Below, piece by piece: positions 1 to 6,563 of a DNA stretch of 24,520 nucleotides. Location of the stretch: IMG/VR virus record IMGVR_UViG_3300025815_002749, positions 1 through 24,520 of that record. One strand, written 5' to 3'. Source of the DNA: a virus. Below the pieces are notes generated by a model. It searched no databases. It saw only the letters and a program-made list of their open reading frames with translations, and was not told the DNA's origin. The first letter of the stretch is position 1. Every line of letters starts with the position of its first letter. A program made the translations under genes and the position numbers.

Positions 1-228
1 CATCACCATCTGGTCTCCCGCCATCTCTTTGACTTTCGCTTTACCACGCTTCCTGGCCGTGCTCTTCCGTGCTACCGCTGGCGCCATGATGTCCTTGCTG
101 ACCTTGGTGCTGTCACACATGGGACACAACAACTGCCCCTGTGCCAGTTGGTTCTCGTAGTCCTCGTTGCTGGGGAACCAGCCCTCGAACTTGGCGCTAC
201 ATTCACACTTCAGGGAGAACTTTATCAT
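1..228 (-). CDS. DUF1178 family zinc-ribbon protein (3' end cut by window edge)
   Basis: Only the first 76 residues are visible; the gene runs off the left edge. The translation begins MIKFSLKCECSAKF, continues with EGWFPSNEDYENQ, then LCPMCDSTKV and IMAPAV. This order (KC.C near the start, EGWF, CPxC.S.KV, MAPAV) is the pattern of DUF1178 proteins, which are common in alpha- and betaproteobacteria and have no established function. Cys8, Cys10, Cys35 and Cys38 could form a zinc ribbon. A basic stretch (KSTARKRGKAK) follows. The ATG lies 5 bases after a minus-strand TAAATA, and no Shine-Dalgarno is visible. A DUF1178 gene in a phage suggests cargo taken from a proteobacterial host. Family assignment is from recognition of the motif order, not a database search. 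Confidence 0.8.
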   Translation of the reverse strand, partial: MIKFSLKCECSAKFEGWFPSNEDYENQLAQGQLLCPMCDSTKVSKDIMAPAVARKSTARKRGKAKVKEMAGDQMVM

Positions 229-233
229 AAAAC

Positions 234-239
234 TATTTA
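234..239 (-). promoter_or_regulatory. T4-type late promoter core for the DUF1178 gene
   Basis: Read on the minus strand the sequence is GTAAATAGTTTTATG: TAAATA, five bases, then the ATG at 228. It matches the core of the T4-like late promoter (TATAAATA family). If initiation occurs 6-8 bases after the core, the transcript begins at or next to the start codon. Confidence 0.6.
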
Positions 240-240
240 C

Positions 241-269
241 ATTATACACTTGACTTCAAATCGTGTCTA
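241..269 (-). promoter_or_regulatory. Sigma70-like promoter, minus strand
   Basis: On the minus strand TAGACA (269-264) is followed after exactly 17 bases by TATAAT (246-241), a perfect -10 hexamer. It points towards the DUF1178 gene, 12 bases upstream of its ATG. It interleaves with the plus-strand promoter at 250-278, so the two probably compete for RNA polymerase. Confidence 0.65.
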
Positions 270-278
270 CTATATAAT
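250..278 (+). promoter_or_regulatory. Sigma70-like promoter, plus strand
   Basis: TTGACT (250-255), a 17-base spacer and TATAAT (273-278) form a near-consensus host-type promoter. The expected start point, about 7 bases after the -10, falls on the ATG at 285, so the transcript of the 47-residue gene would be leaderless. A host sigma70-type promoter suggests expression before late sigma is made. Confidence 0.75.
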
Positions 279-284
279 CGAGAC

Positions 285-428
285 ATGGCATCATTTAATA
301 CATCAGGATACACACCAGGCGCGGCCAAAAAGACTTCACAGGGCAGGAACAAGAGCAGAATCAAAAAGAGCTCCATGAACAAACACAAGAAGAGAAGTTA
401 CAAGGCGTATGCAGGGCAAGGAAAATAA
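285..428 (+). CDS. Small, very basic conserved phage protein (47 aa)
   Basis: The product starts MASFNTSGYTPGAAKKTSQG and ends AYAGQGK. It is rich in Lys, Arg and Ser (for example KSRIKKSSMNKHKKRS) and has no predicted membrane segment, so nucleic-acid binding is plausible but unproven. Small basic proteins ending in a GQG-type tail are familiar from marine T4-like phages, where they have no known function; this is from memory. The start is supported by a near-perfect sigma70 promoter whose -10 ends 6 bases upstream, and no Shine-Dalgarno is present. Its 3' end overlaps the next gene by 20 bases in another frame. Confidence 0.65.
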   Translation: MASFNTSGYTPGAAKKTSQGRNKSRIKKSSMNKHKKRSYKAYAGQGK

Positions 429-585
429 GGTAGACCTCCAAGACGAGATAAGGATCTTGAGACTGCAACTGGGCAACCTCGAGGTGCAGATAGCGGACTA
501 CCAACAGATAGTTAAAGAGCTGTCTGACAAGTTGCGACTGTACGAGGAGATCAACGGCTCGGTGTTCAGACCCTCACGGAAATAG
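409..585 (+). CDS. Small coiled-coil protein (58 aa)
   Basis: The product starts MQGKENKVDLQDEIRIL and ends NGSVFRPSRK. Residues 8-46 are a near-continuous heptad-like helix (LQDEIRIL, LQLGNLEVQI, IVKELSDKL), predicting a coiled-coil dimer or oligomer. The ATG overlaps the last 20 bases of the preceding gene, so translation is probably coupled; no separate promoter is visible. Small coiled-coil genes of this type are common in T4-like marine phages without an assigned role. The frame is open from 409 to TAG at 583-585, and the gene fills an otherwise empty stretch, which supports it being real. Confidence 0.55.
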   Translation: MQGKENKVDLQDEIRILRLQLGNLEVQIADYQQIVKELSDKLRLYEEINGSVFRPSRK

Positions 586-589
586 CAGA

Positions 590-595
590 TAAGTA
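590..595 (+). promoter_or_regulatory. Possible variant late promoter core (TAAGTA)
   Basis: TAAGTA lies exactly five bases before the ATG at 601, the same spacing as the TAAATA cores elsewhere in the window, but with one mismatch. It is kept only because of the spacing. Confidence 0.3.
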
Positions 596-600
596 CGCAC

Positions 601-1587
601 ATGTATGAAAATGTGCCAGTCGGGCTGAGACACGCCTATTCACTCTATGACAGGACACCCAAGCAAGGTATAACCCACACATGCAATTTCCCACACAAGG
701 TAGCCTCTGTGGACGTGGAAGGCAATTGTATGCTCTGCAGATGTGACGCATGGTTGCCCATAGTGGTGGCCAACATCATGGACGTGAGTAATCTGTCTGA
801 AATATGGGAGACCGACCTAGCCCGAAAGTTACAGGACGATGTGGACTCCAAGCGTTTCACTTGGTGTTCTGTTGACTCCTGTGGGATAAGAAAACGGAAC
901 CAAATTCGTGATAGCCATTACATTTCTATTAACGTTGATGAGAGTTGTAATCTCGCCTGTCCCAGTTGCCGCTCGAGTAAGATCAACTGGACATCAGGAC
1001 CCAAGTACGAAAGCAGGATCAGGAAAGCAAATCATCTTACACAGTTGATCAATAGATTTGAGAATCCTCTTGAAGTGATGATGAGTGGCAACGGTGATCC
1101 ATTTGCGTCATTGATATACCGTCCATTGCTGTTGGACATGAAGCCGAAGGAAAATATAGTCCTGAGACTATTGACTAACGGCCTACTGATTAAGAAACTG
1201 ATGCCCAAGATGAGTATCAAAGACAACATCAAGTTTTTGGATATATCCATAGATGCCGGTGACAAACAGACCTACGAGAAGGTGCGCCTAGGAGGCAATT
1301 GGGAAACACTTTGTGATAACCTAGACTACGTGAAAGCAAATTTCAGCAGTCTGGTCACACTCAAATTCGTGCTACAGAAGAATAATCTGGATAGCCTGGA
1401 CAACTTCGTAGAACTGGTCGACAGTTACGGATTCCATGGAAACATAATGCCCATAGAGGATTGGTCGTCAATGAAAGATTTCAAAGATCACAATGTCCTT
1501 GATAAAAATCATCGATTGCATACCAAAGCATTAGAAAAAATACAAGCCCACAGGACAAACCCTAATCTATTTTTCCACGGTATTTAG
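601..1587 (+). CDS. Radical SAM protein with N-terminal twitch/SPASM-like cysteine region
   Basis: At 328 residues this is a radical SAM enzyme: CNLACPSC (Cys116, Cys120, Cys123) is the CxxxCxxC motif that holds the 4Fe-4S cluster cleaving S-adenosylmethionine. GNGDPF at 164-169 takes the place of the usual GGEP motif, and strands VLRLLTNG and FLDISIDAG fit the partial TIM barrel. Before the core, Cys28, Cys43, Cys46, Cys48, Cys89 and Cys94 surround an IWETD..RKLQ segment. This looks like the half-SPASM (twitch) fold that normally follows the barrel, here placed in front. The substrate is unknown. The C-terminus is short, ending soon after the barrel. The stop codon overlaps the converging minus-strand gene by 4 bases. 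Three other radical SAM genes lie in the window. Confidence 0.88.
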   Translation: MYENVPVGLRHAYSLYDRTPKQGITHTCNFPHKVASVDVEGNCMLCRCDAWLPIVVANIMDVSNLSEIWETDLARKLQDDVDSKRFTWCSVDSCGIRKRNQIRDSHYISINVDESCNLACPSCRSSKINWTSGPKYESRIRKANHLTQLINRFENPLEVMMSGNGDPFASLIYRPLLLDMKPKENIVLRLLTNGLLIKKLMPKMSIKDNIKFLDISIDAGDKQTYEKVRLGGNWETLCDNLDYVKANFSSLVTLKFVLQKNNLDSLDNFVELVDSYGFHGNIMPIEDWSSMKDFKDHNVLDKNHRLHTKALEKIQAHRTNPNLFFHGI

Positions 1588-2027
1588 AAAGAACGGGTAG
1601 TCAATCCGAACATCACAGCATCCTTCCGCTTGCGGAATTTGATGTGCTCGTGGTCTATGATGAACACATTACACCTACCACCATACTTCTTCAACACATC
1701 CTCGGCTTCCAGTGGCCTTATGGTTATGTGATCCTCCTCCGGCAATGGACAACGGTACCCCCAGAACATGGGCCACCAGTGCAAGGGATTGATCGAGTCA
1801 TACACTTCCTTCATCGCTATGAGGAATATGAGTGGTGTGATGGTGAGAGGCTCCAACCATAATGGTATGGCATCGAACGTGAGCCAATCTATGAGATGTA
1901 CGGCACCCGTCCATATCAACAGTATCACGGCGAAAACACCCATCATGGGCCAAAACTCGTCCTCCATGTCCAAGTCTTGATTATAATGTGAGTACATGCG
2001 ACGTATCTGTTGCTGACTCAGTTTCAT
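1584..2027 (-). CDS. Small inner-membrane protein, two transmembrane helices, unknown function
   Basis: The product has 147 residues. Two hydrophobic stretches, about residues 27-48 (WPMMGVFAVILLIW) and 55-72 (PLTITPLIFLIAM), predict a helical hairpin with both termini on the same side. A soluble C-terminal tail of about 75 residues contains VLKKYGGRCNVFIIDHEHI. I do not recognise the family. The gene converges on the radical SAM gene (4-base overlap) and diverges from the solute-binding protein gene across 107 AT-rich bases. The orientation against the surrounding genes suggests a separately acquired and separately expressed unit. It could be a regulator of the membrane or of the neighbouring transporter, but nothing in the sequence proves this. 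Confidence 0.65.
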   Translation of the reverse strand: MKLSQQQIRRMYSHYNQDLDMEDEFWPMMGVFAVILLIWTGAVHLIDWLTFDAIPLWLEPLTITPLIFLIAMKEVYDSINPLHWWPMFWGYRCPLPEEDHITIRPLEAEDVLKKYGGRCNVFIIDHEHIKFRKRKDAVMFGLTTRSF

Positions 2028-2134
2028 ATAAATTAATTATGTCAGCAGATAACTACTAACATATATATTGTTGTAACGCTCCCTGGGAAGTTCACAACAA
2101 ACAATTTCCAAACAAACTAATACAAGGATAATCT
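2028..2134. other. AT-rich divergent intergenic region
   Basis: This 107-base region separates two divergent genes and must hold promoters for both, but I cannot assign a confident -35/-10 pair. It contains AT-rich stretches (ATAAATTAATTATG, ACATATATATTG) and, at 2124-2128, the Shine-Dalgarno AAGGA six bases before the ATG of the binding-protein gene. No exact TAAATA occurs on either strand. Confidence 0.5.
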
Positions 2135-3193
2135 ATGAAGAAGATGATAGCATCTATCGCCTTTTTGTTCTTTACGGCGGTGTCTGCCATGGCAGACTAC
2201 ACCATATACCTACCCACCAAGCCAGGATCTGGACTTGACCAATGGGCACAGGTTGTGATAAAAGAGCTCAAGAAACATATAGACGGAGACGTCAAATCTG
2301 TACATATACCAGGTGCGAGACACAGACTGGGCATGAACAAGTGGCAGAACGAGAATAGGTTCAACGAAGGAGCCATCACAGTCACGGGAGGCACAACCTC
2401 GGTCAACACTCTAGTGGTGTCCGGTGTCGAATACGATTACACCACCTGGGACGCAATCGGTGTACAGTTGCTTGACATCTTTGTAGGTAAGAGGAAAGAC
2501 TGGGATCCAAAGGACGGTGGTATGGTGTTCGGTAACGACCACGCGGCCGGTGACGTGACGGGCATGGTGCTGATGTACTGTGGTAACCTGGACGGCAAGA
2601 TCGAATCGTACAAGAAGTGTGTGGACGAGGACATGAAGTACGTCAAGGGTGTAGATGACAAACAGGGCACACTGATGTTTGCCAATGGCGAGTTCAACGT
2701 GTTCAGGGGAAACCCAACCGCATGGACCAAGAAGATAGCCAAGTTCGAACACGGTGAACTCTGGTTCACACAGGGAGTGTACGACAAGAAGAAAAAGAGG
2801 ATTGTGACCAATCCCAACGCACCAGGCAAGGACTTTGACACAGTTTTCAAAGAAACCTGGGGTGAGGAACCCAAAGGCGAACTTTATGATGCCTACAGGC
2901 TCGTACAGTTCCAAAACGACTCACTACAGAAAGGTCTATGGGTCAACAAGGATGCCCCACACAGGAAAAAACTCGTGAAGGCATTGAAGAAGATGTTGAA
3001 AGATCCTGAGTCCAGGGCGATCATTGCCAAAGCGTCCGGCGGTGATTACGAATGGGCCATAGGTGAGGAAGCAGACAAGATAGTTGAGTATCAGCGATCC
3101 CTTTACACTGAGAAAAAACTCAAGGATCTAGTCTGGTGGTTCAATAATATATTTGGTTGGAAGGCCGAATTTAAACCTGAACTATTAAAATAA
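2135..3193 (+). CDS. tctC: Periplasmic solute-binding protein of a tripartite tricarboxylate transporter (TctC-like)
   Basis: The 352-residue product has a clear signal peptide: MKK start, hydrophobic core IASIAFLFFTAV and an AMA cleavage site before Asp21, so it is exported to the periplasm. The mature start carries PTKPGSGLDQWAQ (27-39) and IPGA (58-61), which sit where TctC/Bug-family proteins have their conserved P.GGxxD..AR and NxPGA loops that bind carboxylate ligands. The remainder is divergent, and the ligand cannot be predicted. The strongest support is the TctA permease gene starting one base after its stop. A real Shine-Dalgarno (AAGGA, 2124-2128) and a leader distinguish it from neighbouring leaderless genes. 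Family members bind citrate, other di-/tricarboxylates and varied organic acids. Confidence 0.75.
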   Translation: MKKMIASIAFLFFTAVSAMADYTIYLPTKPGSGLDQWAQVVIKELKKHIDGDVKSVHIPGARHRLGMNKWQNENRFNEGAITVTGGTTSVNTLVVSGVEYDYTTWDAIGVQLLDIFVGKRKDWDPKDGGMVFGNDHAAGDVTGMVLMYCGNLDGKIESYKKCVDEDMKYVKGVDDKQGTLMFANGEFNVFRGNPTAWTKKIAKFEHGELWFTQGVYDKKKKRIVTNPNAPGKDFDTVFKETWGEEPKGELYDAYRLVQFQNDSLQKGLWVNKDAPHRKKLVKALKKMLKDPESRAIIAKASGGDYEWAIGEEADKIVEYQRSLYTEKKLKDLVWWFNNIFGWKAEFKPELLK

Positions 3194-3194
3194 T

Positions 3195-4631
3195 ATGGAC
3201 TACGCACTCTGGTGCCTGCTAGGAACAGTATACGGAATACTGTTGGGTGTCATACCCATGGCAGGCGCCGGAACTGCGATGCTTCTGGTATTCTCATTCG
3301 CAGGATACTTTGATCCCAATCCCTACTACGGTTTAATATTTTTAATAAGTGTCATAGCGGCATCTAGTACAGCGGATTCATACACATCGCTACTCACGGG
3401 CATACCAGGAGCCTCGACCACAGCGGCATCCATCATCGATGGATACAAGATGAGCAAGAATGGAGAGGCCGCCAAGGCGATCGGTATAGCAATGGCGGAC
3501 AGCACATTCAATGGTGTGTTCTTTGGTATACTCGCATTCGCACTACTGCCTTTCTACGCCCCCATCATCTACAAGTTTGGTGTGCCTGAACTGTTCATGT
3601 TCATGACACTGTCTATAGCGTGTGTGGCGTTCATTGTTTCCAAGAATTTCTGGTTGAGCTGTGTGGCCATAGCAATAGGTGCCTTCATAGGATTGATAGG
3701 TATAGATCCACAGACTGCGGGTCCGAGGTTCACGTTTGGAACCTTATATCTACAGGATGGTGTGCCCATCATCATGATGATAGCGGGACTATTTGGCATA
3801 CCAGAACTAGTGTCTGGTTTCCACTTCGGCCAGAACAGGCCAGCACCCATCAACAACTATTTCTCACAACTGTTCGACGGCTTCCGTACCACACTAAGAT
3901 TGTGGCGGGATTCCATACGCGGAGGTTTCATAGGATTCATAGCGGGCATACTGCCAGGTGTGGGACCTGTAGGAGATATGTTAGCCTATGGTGCCACTGT
4001 CAAGGCACACCCCAATGACAAGTTCGGTGTGGGCAATCCCAAAGGCCTGGCAGGATGTGAAGGGGCCAACAACGCACAGAAGGCCGGCAGTCTGATACCG
4101 ACCGTGTTGTTCGGTATACCGGCATCTCCTTTCGCGGCCATATTCATGAGCATGTGTATAACATTCGGCCTGGACGTGGGAAACCCTTTCATGCTGGAAG
4201 ATACGAAATTCCTCTCCCTCTTGGGTTATGGATTTGTTGGAGCAACCATACTGACTTTCATCATCTGTATATTCACATCCAAACTTCTAGTGAAAATACT
4301 TGAGATCCCTTATTGGATTTACGCTGGGATCATCTTTGCGATCATAATCTATACCTGCCAATCAGTCACGGGTTTGTACATGGACTATGTGACACTGGCC
4401 GCATGTAGTATTTTAGGTTTGATATGTTACAAGTTCAAAATAAGTCGACCCGCAATATTACTGACCTACATAATAATAGACAAGTGGCAGAATCTGGGGC
4501 AACAATGGTTGACCATGTACACCTGGGATCAGATGCTGGTCCGACCGTTATTTCTCGCTTTACTTGTGATGGTTTTAGTGTTAGTATATAGGAGTATAAC
4601 ACAAAAAAATAAGGGCATTGATTATGCTTAA
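3195..4631 (+). CDS. tctA: Tripartite tricarboxylate transporter large permease subunit TctA
   Basis: This 478-residue polytopic membrane protein is close to the normal TctA length of about 500. Family signatures appear in order: GIPGASTTAASIIDGY (69-84), GIDPQT followed by RFTFG (169-182), GILPGVGP (251-258), CEGANNA (288-294, usually PESANNA) and FGIPASP (306-312). Roughly ten to twelve hydrophobic segments fit the duplicated TctA fold, which imports organic acids using an ion gradient with the periplasmic binding protein. The first conserved loop reads GVIPMAGAG (18-26), where cellular homologues usually have G.LPGLG. The gene is intact, one base after the binding-protein gene, and probably translationally coupled to it. 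No TctB (small membrane subunit) follows. Codon usage (frequent ATA for Ile) resembles its neighbours, so it is not an obvious recent import. Confidence 0.93.
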   Translation: MDYALWCLLGTVYGILLGVIPMAGAGTAMLLVFSFAGYFDPNPYYGLIFLISVIAASSTADSYTSLLTGIPGASTTAASIIDGYKMSKNGEAAKAIGIAMADSTFNGVFFGILAFALLPFYAPIIYKFGVPELFMFMTLSIACVAFIVSKNFWLSCVAIAIGAFIGLIGIDPQTAGPRFTFGTLYLQDGVPIIMMIAGLFGIPELVSGFHFGQNRPAPINNYFSQLFDGFRTTLRLWRDSIRGGFIGFIAGILPGVGPVGDMLAYGATVKAHPNDKFGVGNPKGLAGCEGANNAQKAGSLIPTVLFGIPASPFAAIFMSMCITFGLDVGNPFMLEDTKFLSLLGYGFVGATILTFIICIFTSKLLVKILEIPYWIYAGIIFAIIIYTCQSVTGLYMDYVTLAACSILGLICYKFKISRPAILLTYIIIDKWQNLGQQWLTMYTWDQMLVRPLFLALLVMVLVLVYRSITQKNKGIDYA

Positions 4632-4642
4632 TAACTAGAACA

Positions 4643-5194
4643 ATGATAGATCAAAAAGCACAAGACGAATTTTACAAGAACCATTGGCAATCCAACATAC
4701 ACCTGTTCAAGCATTCTGGTGAAAATCTAGTGGACGAGATCAATAAACTCAATCCCACATTGGTCATCGATGCCGGTTGTGGTATAAACTTCCTCAAAGG
4801 TAAGATAAAGAATCTAATTGGTTATGATCCGGTGTTCAAAGAAGCAGACATCAACTGCACCCATCATGATGCCCCGTTCAAACACGAGTCGGCGGACGTG
4901 ATATTGGCATTAGGATCAGTCAACTGGGGCGATCACGATGACATAGCCAACATGCTGATCAAACTGAAATCCTGGCTGAAGCCGGGAGGCAGACTCTACA
5001 TGAGGGGAGCACCGGGGGGATACAAGAATGATCAAGGACTTAAATGGTTCCAGTGGGGCACCAAGGAGATAGATTACTTTGCCCGACTGATGGACTTCAC
5101 CGTGGAGAGGCTAGAGTTAGAACACAACACGGACGGAACAATCGCCGAACGCGAATGGCCCCACAGATACGTCTGGTTATATCGTAGGAAATAA
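4643..5194 (+). CDS. Class I SAM-dependent methyltransferase
   Basis: This 183-residue Rossmann-type methyltransferase has motif I VIDAGCG (41-47) for S-adenosylmethionine, the acidic ribose-binding position in GYDP (60-63), LALGSVNWG (88-96) after the fourth strand, and WLKPGGRLYM (111-120) at the post-motif turn. The N-terminus FYKNHWQSNIHLFKHSGENL closely matches residues 55-72 of the methyltransferase at 9080-9733 (FSKYWQNDMKKWKYSG), and both have KGKI(K/N)NL after motif I, so the two are paralogues. It lacks the 50-residue N-terminal extension of the other copy. The substrate is unknown; surrounding genes suggest a glycan or small molecule. It follows tctA by 11 bases, and its 3' end overlaps the converging amidotransferase gene by 18 bases. 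Confidence 0.85.
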   Translation: MIDQKAQDEFYKNHWQSNIHLFKHSGENLVDEINKLNPTLVIDAGCGINFLKGKIKNLIGYDPVFKEADINCTHHDAPFKHESADVILALGSVNWGDHDDIANMLIKLKSWLKPGGRLYMRGAPGGYKNDQGLKWFQWGTKEIDYFARLMDFTVERLELEHNTDGTIAEREWPHRYVWLYRRK

Positions 5195-5731
5195 AATATC
5201 CCTCACAGCATTGGGCAACACAGGATCTGACATCCTCTCCGGATGCCACACTATACCAAACACTGGCAGTGATTTGTGTCGGAAGGCCTCTGGATTTCCG
5301 TCTTTGTCCATGGCCAATGATACGAAGTCCTCGGGTAGTCTTTCGATCATCTGTGTGTGATAACTGTTAACGGTGTAGATCTTCTCTCCCATGGTCACGG
5401 AATGGTCTTTGTCAACGTGACCTTCTATAGACCCATTCACCCCTCCCGCGAGCTCGTTAATGACGAAGGCTCCGTGGCAGATACCTATTATGGGTTTGCC
5501 TTTGCTAATCGCGTGGGCATACAAGGTATTCTCGGTCTGATTCCTTGCTACACTATCCGGACCTCCCGTCAGTAATAAGCAGTCATAATCATTTTCTGGT
5601 ACTTTATTATTATTTGCCACGGGAAGTATGTTGTGTCCTGCCAAGAAGTCATAATACGCCCGTTCCAACGCATCAAGCACAAAATACCTAGGCGGTTTTA
5701 CATACTCCTGTTGACTCACTAGTATTTTCAT
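5177..5731 (-). CDS. Class I glutamine amidotransferase / peptidase C26-like protein
   Basis: The 184-residue product starts MKILVSQQEY. TGGPDS (55-60), GICHGAF with nucleophile Cys85, and WHPE (162-165) with His163 and Glu165 give an intact catalytic triad of the triad-type glutaminase fold. The fold hydrolyses glutamine or gamma-glutamyl bonds; relatives include GuaA glutaminase domains and the gamma-glutamyl-GABA hydrolase PuuD. No synthetase domain is attached, so it either acts as a free hydrolase or supplies ammonia to a partner. An upstream in-frame ATG at 5755 would add eight residues, but I prefer 5731 because a minus-strand TAAATA ends five bases before it, as at many starts here. 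It diverges from the diiron gene. Confidence 0.87.
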   Translation of the reverse strand: MKILVSQQEYVKPPRYFVLDALERAYYDFLAGHNILPVANNNKVPENDYDCLLLTGGPDSVARNQTENTLYAHAISKGKPIIGICHGAFVINELAGGVNGSIEGHVDKDHSVTMGEKIYTVNSYHTQMIERLPEDFVSLAMDKDGNPEAFRHKSLPVFGIVWHPERMSDPVLPNAVRDILFPTI

Positions 5732-5736
5732 GCAAT

Positions 5737-5742
5737 TATTTA
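5737..5742 (-). promoter_or_regulatory. Late promoter core for the amidotransferase gene
   Basis: On the minus strand GTAAATAATTGCATG places TAAATA five bases before the ATG at 5731. This spacing decides between the two possible starts of the amidotransferase and predicts a leaderless transcript. Confidence 0.6.
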
Positions 5743-5762
5743 CGTGTATTACCATTTCATGG

Positions 5763-5768
5763 TAAATA
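5763..5768 (+). promoter_or_regulatory. Late promoter core for the diiron protein gene
   Basis: TAAATA at 5763-5768 would give a leader of roughly 25-30 bases before the ATG at 5803. That leader contains a Shine-Dalgarno, AGGAG at 5791-5795, seven bases before ATG. This leadered arrangement contrasts with the leaderless pattern of neighbouring genes. Confidence 0.5.
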
Positions 5769-5802
5769 TCTTTGTATACAAATAAAACCTAGGAGATAAA
5801 AC

Positions 5803-6495
5803 ATGTTATCAGGAAAAGAATTCGTAGAAAAACTTGAGCAAGATAACGAAGCCCTATTCAGAGCATCAGAGTTACAGATCAAGCACTACTACGAGAACAC
5901 AACAGACAAAGAAGAGTTGATTGATAACTTCACAGGTCGTATGGTTAACGAGAGAATGAACATGGAAGAAATTTCAAGGGAGATCGCGGCACTTCCAGCC
6001 GGAACAGATCCTGAGAAATTGGTTCTACTTTCAAAACAAGCACACGACGAAGCAAAACACTTTCAATTCGTAAAAGAAGTTGTTGAATACCTAAAAGGTG
6101 AGAAGATTGACATGCAGAAGGCAGTAGAAAGCCATGCAGAGAGATTACACCAAAAAGGTGCGGCAATGATCAAGAAGTACAACTGCAACAACAATCCATT
6201 GATGTTGGCTATGTACCAATTGATAGCAGAAGGCAGAGCGGCGAGAAACTGGGCTATGATGGCCGAGTGTATCGAAGACAAATTCATTTCTTCAAGATAC
6301 GCAAAGATCGCCAGAGATGAAACTTTCCACGCTTCGATCGGAAGAATGGAACTTGAGAAACTTTGTGAAACACAAGAAGCTCAAGACGAGATCAACTCTG
6401 TTGTAAACGAGTTCAGAAAAGATTTATTCACAATCACTTCAAGCAAGACTGGCACACTAGAAGAAAGTGCTAAGTTGATGGAAGTGTACGCATAA
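5803..6495 (+). CDS. Ferritin-like diiron protein, probably highly expressed
   Basis: This 230-residue all-helical protein carries the full carboxylate-bridged diiron ligand set in ferritin-like order: Glu50 (VNERM), Glu83xxHis86 (DEAKH), Glu143 (IAEGRA) and Glu173xxHis176 (RDETFH). Such four-helix bundles store iron or activate oxygen (ferritins, bacterioferritin, ribonucleotide reductase R2, various oxidases). I cannot place it in a named subfamily, so oxygenase/oxidase versus iron storage is open. The gene stands alone: TAAATA promoter core, leader with AGGAG, and a strong rho-independent terminator 22 bases after the stop. Its codons (AAA, GAA, TTC, CTT preferred) differ from neighbours and resemble those of the gene at 15690, which has the same layout. 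Together these suggest abundant expression during infection. Confidence 0.8.
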   Translation: MLSGKEFVEKLEQDNEALFRASELQIKHYYENTTDKEELIDNFTGRMVNERMNMEEISREIAALPAGTDPEKLVLLSKQAHDEAKHFQFVKEVVEYLKGEKIDMQKAVESHAERLHQKGAAMIKKYNCNNNPLMLAMYQLIAEGRAARNWAMMAECIEDKFISSRYAKIARDETFHASIGRMELEKLCETQEAQDEINSVVNEFRKDLFTITSSKTGTLEESAKLMEVYA

Positions 6496-6516
6496 TAAAA
6501 TCTTAAGACAAATACT

Positions 6517-6546
6517 AAAGGGCGGTAATTTTATCGCCCTTTTTTT
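6517..6546 (+). terminator. Rho-independent terminator after the diiron gene
   Basis: Stem AAGGGCG (6518-6524) pairs with CGCCCTT (6535-6541) around a 10-base loop and runs into seven Ts (6540-6546). ACGGCTTAAATA follows directly, so a late promoter core begins seven bases after the T-tract. The terminator at 16123-16159 has the same stem and the same arrangement. Confidence 0.9.
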
Positions 6547-6552
6547 ACGGCT

Positions 6553-6558
6553 TAAATA
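6553..6558 (+). promoter_or_regulatory. Late promoter core for the 2OG oxygenase gene
   Basis: TAAATA is followed by five bases (CCAGT) and the ATG at 6564. There is no Shine-Dalgarno. It lies immediately behind the terminator of the previous gene, so transcription is reset here. Confidence 0.65.
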
Positions 6559-6563
6559 CCAGT

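Noticed and set aside
2411-2914. Long minus-strand open frames opposite the TctC-like gene
   Set aside because: They are antisense shadows of a well-supported signal-peptide protein, lack start signals and have improbable composition (rich in Val, His and Leu).
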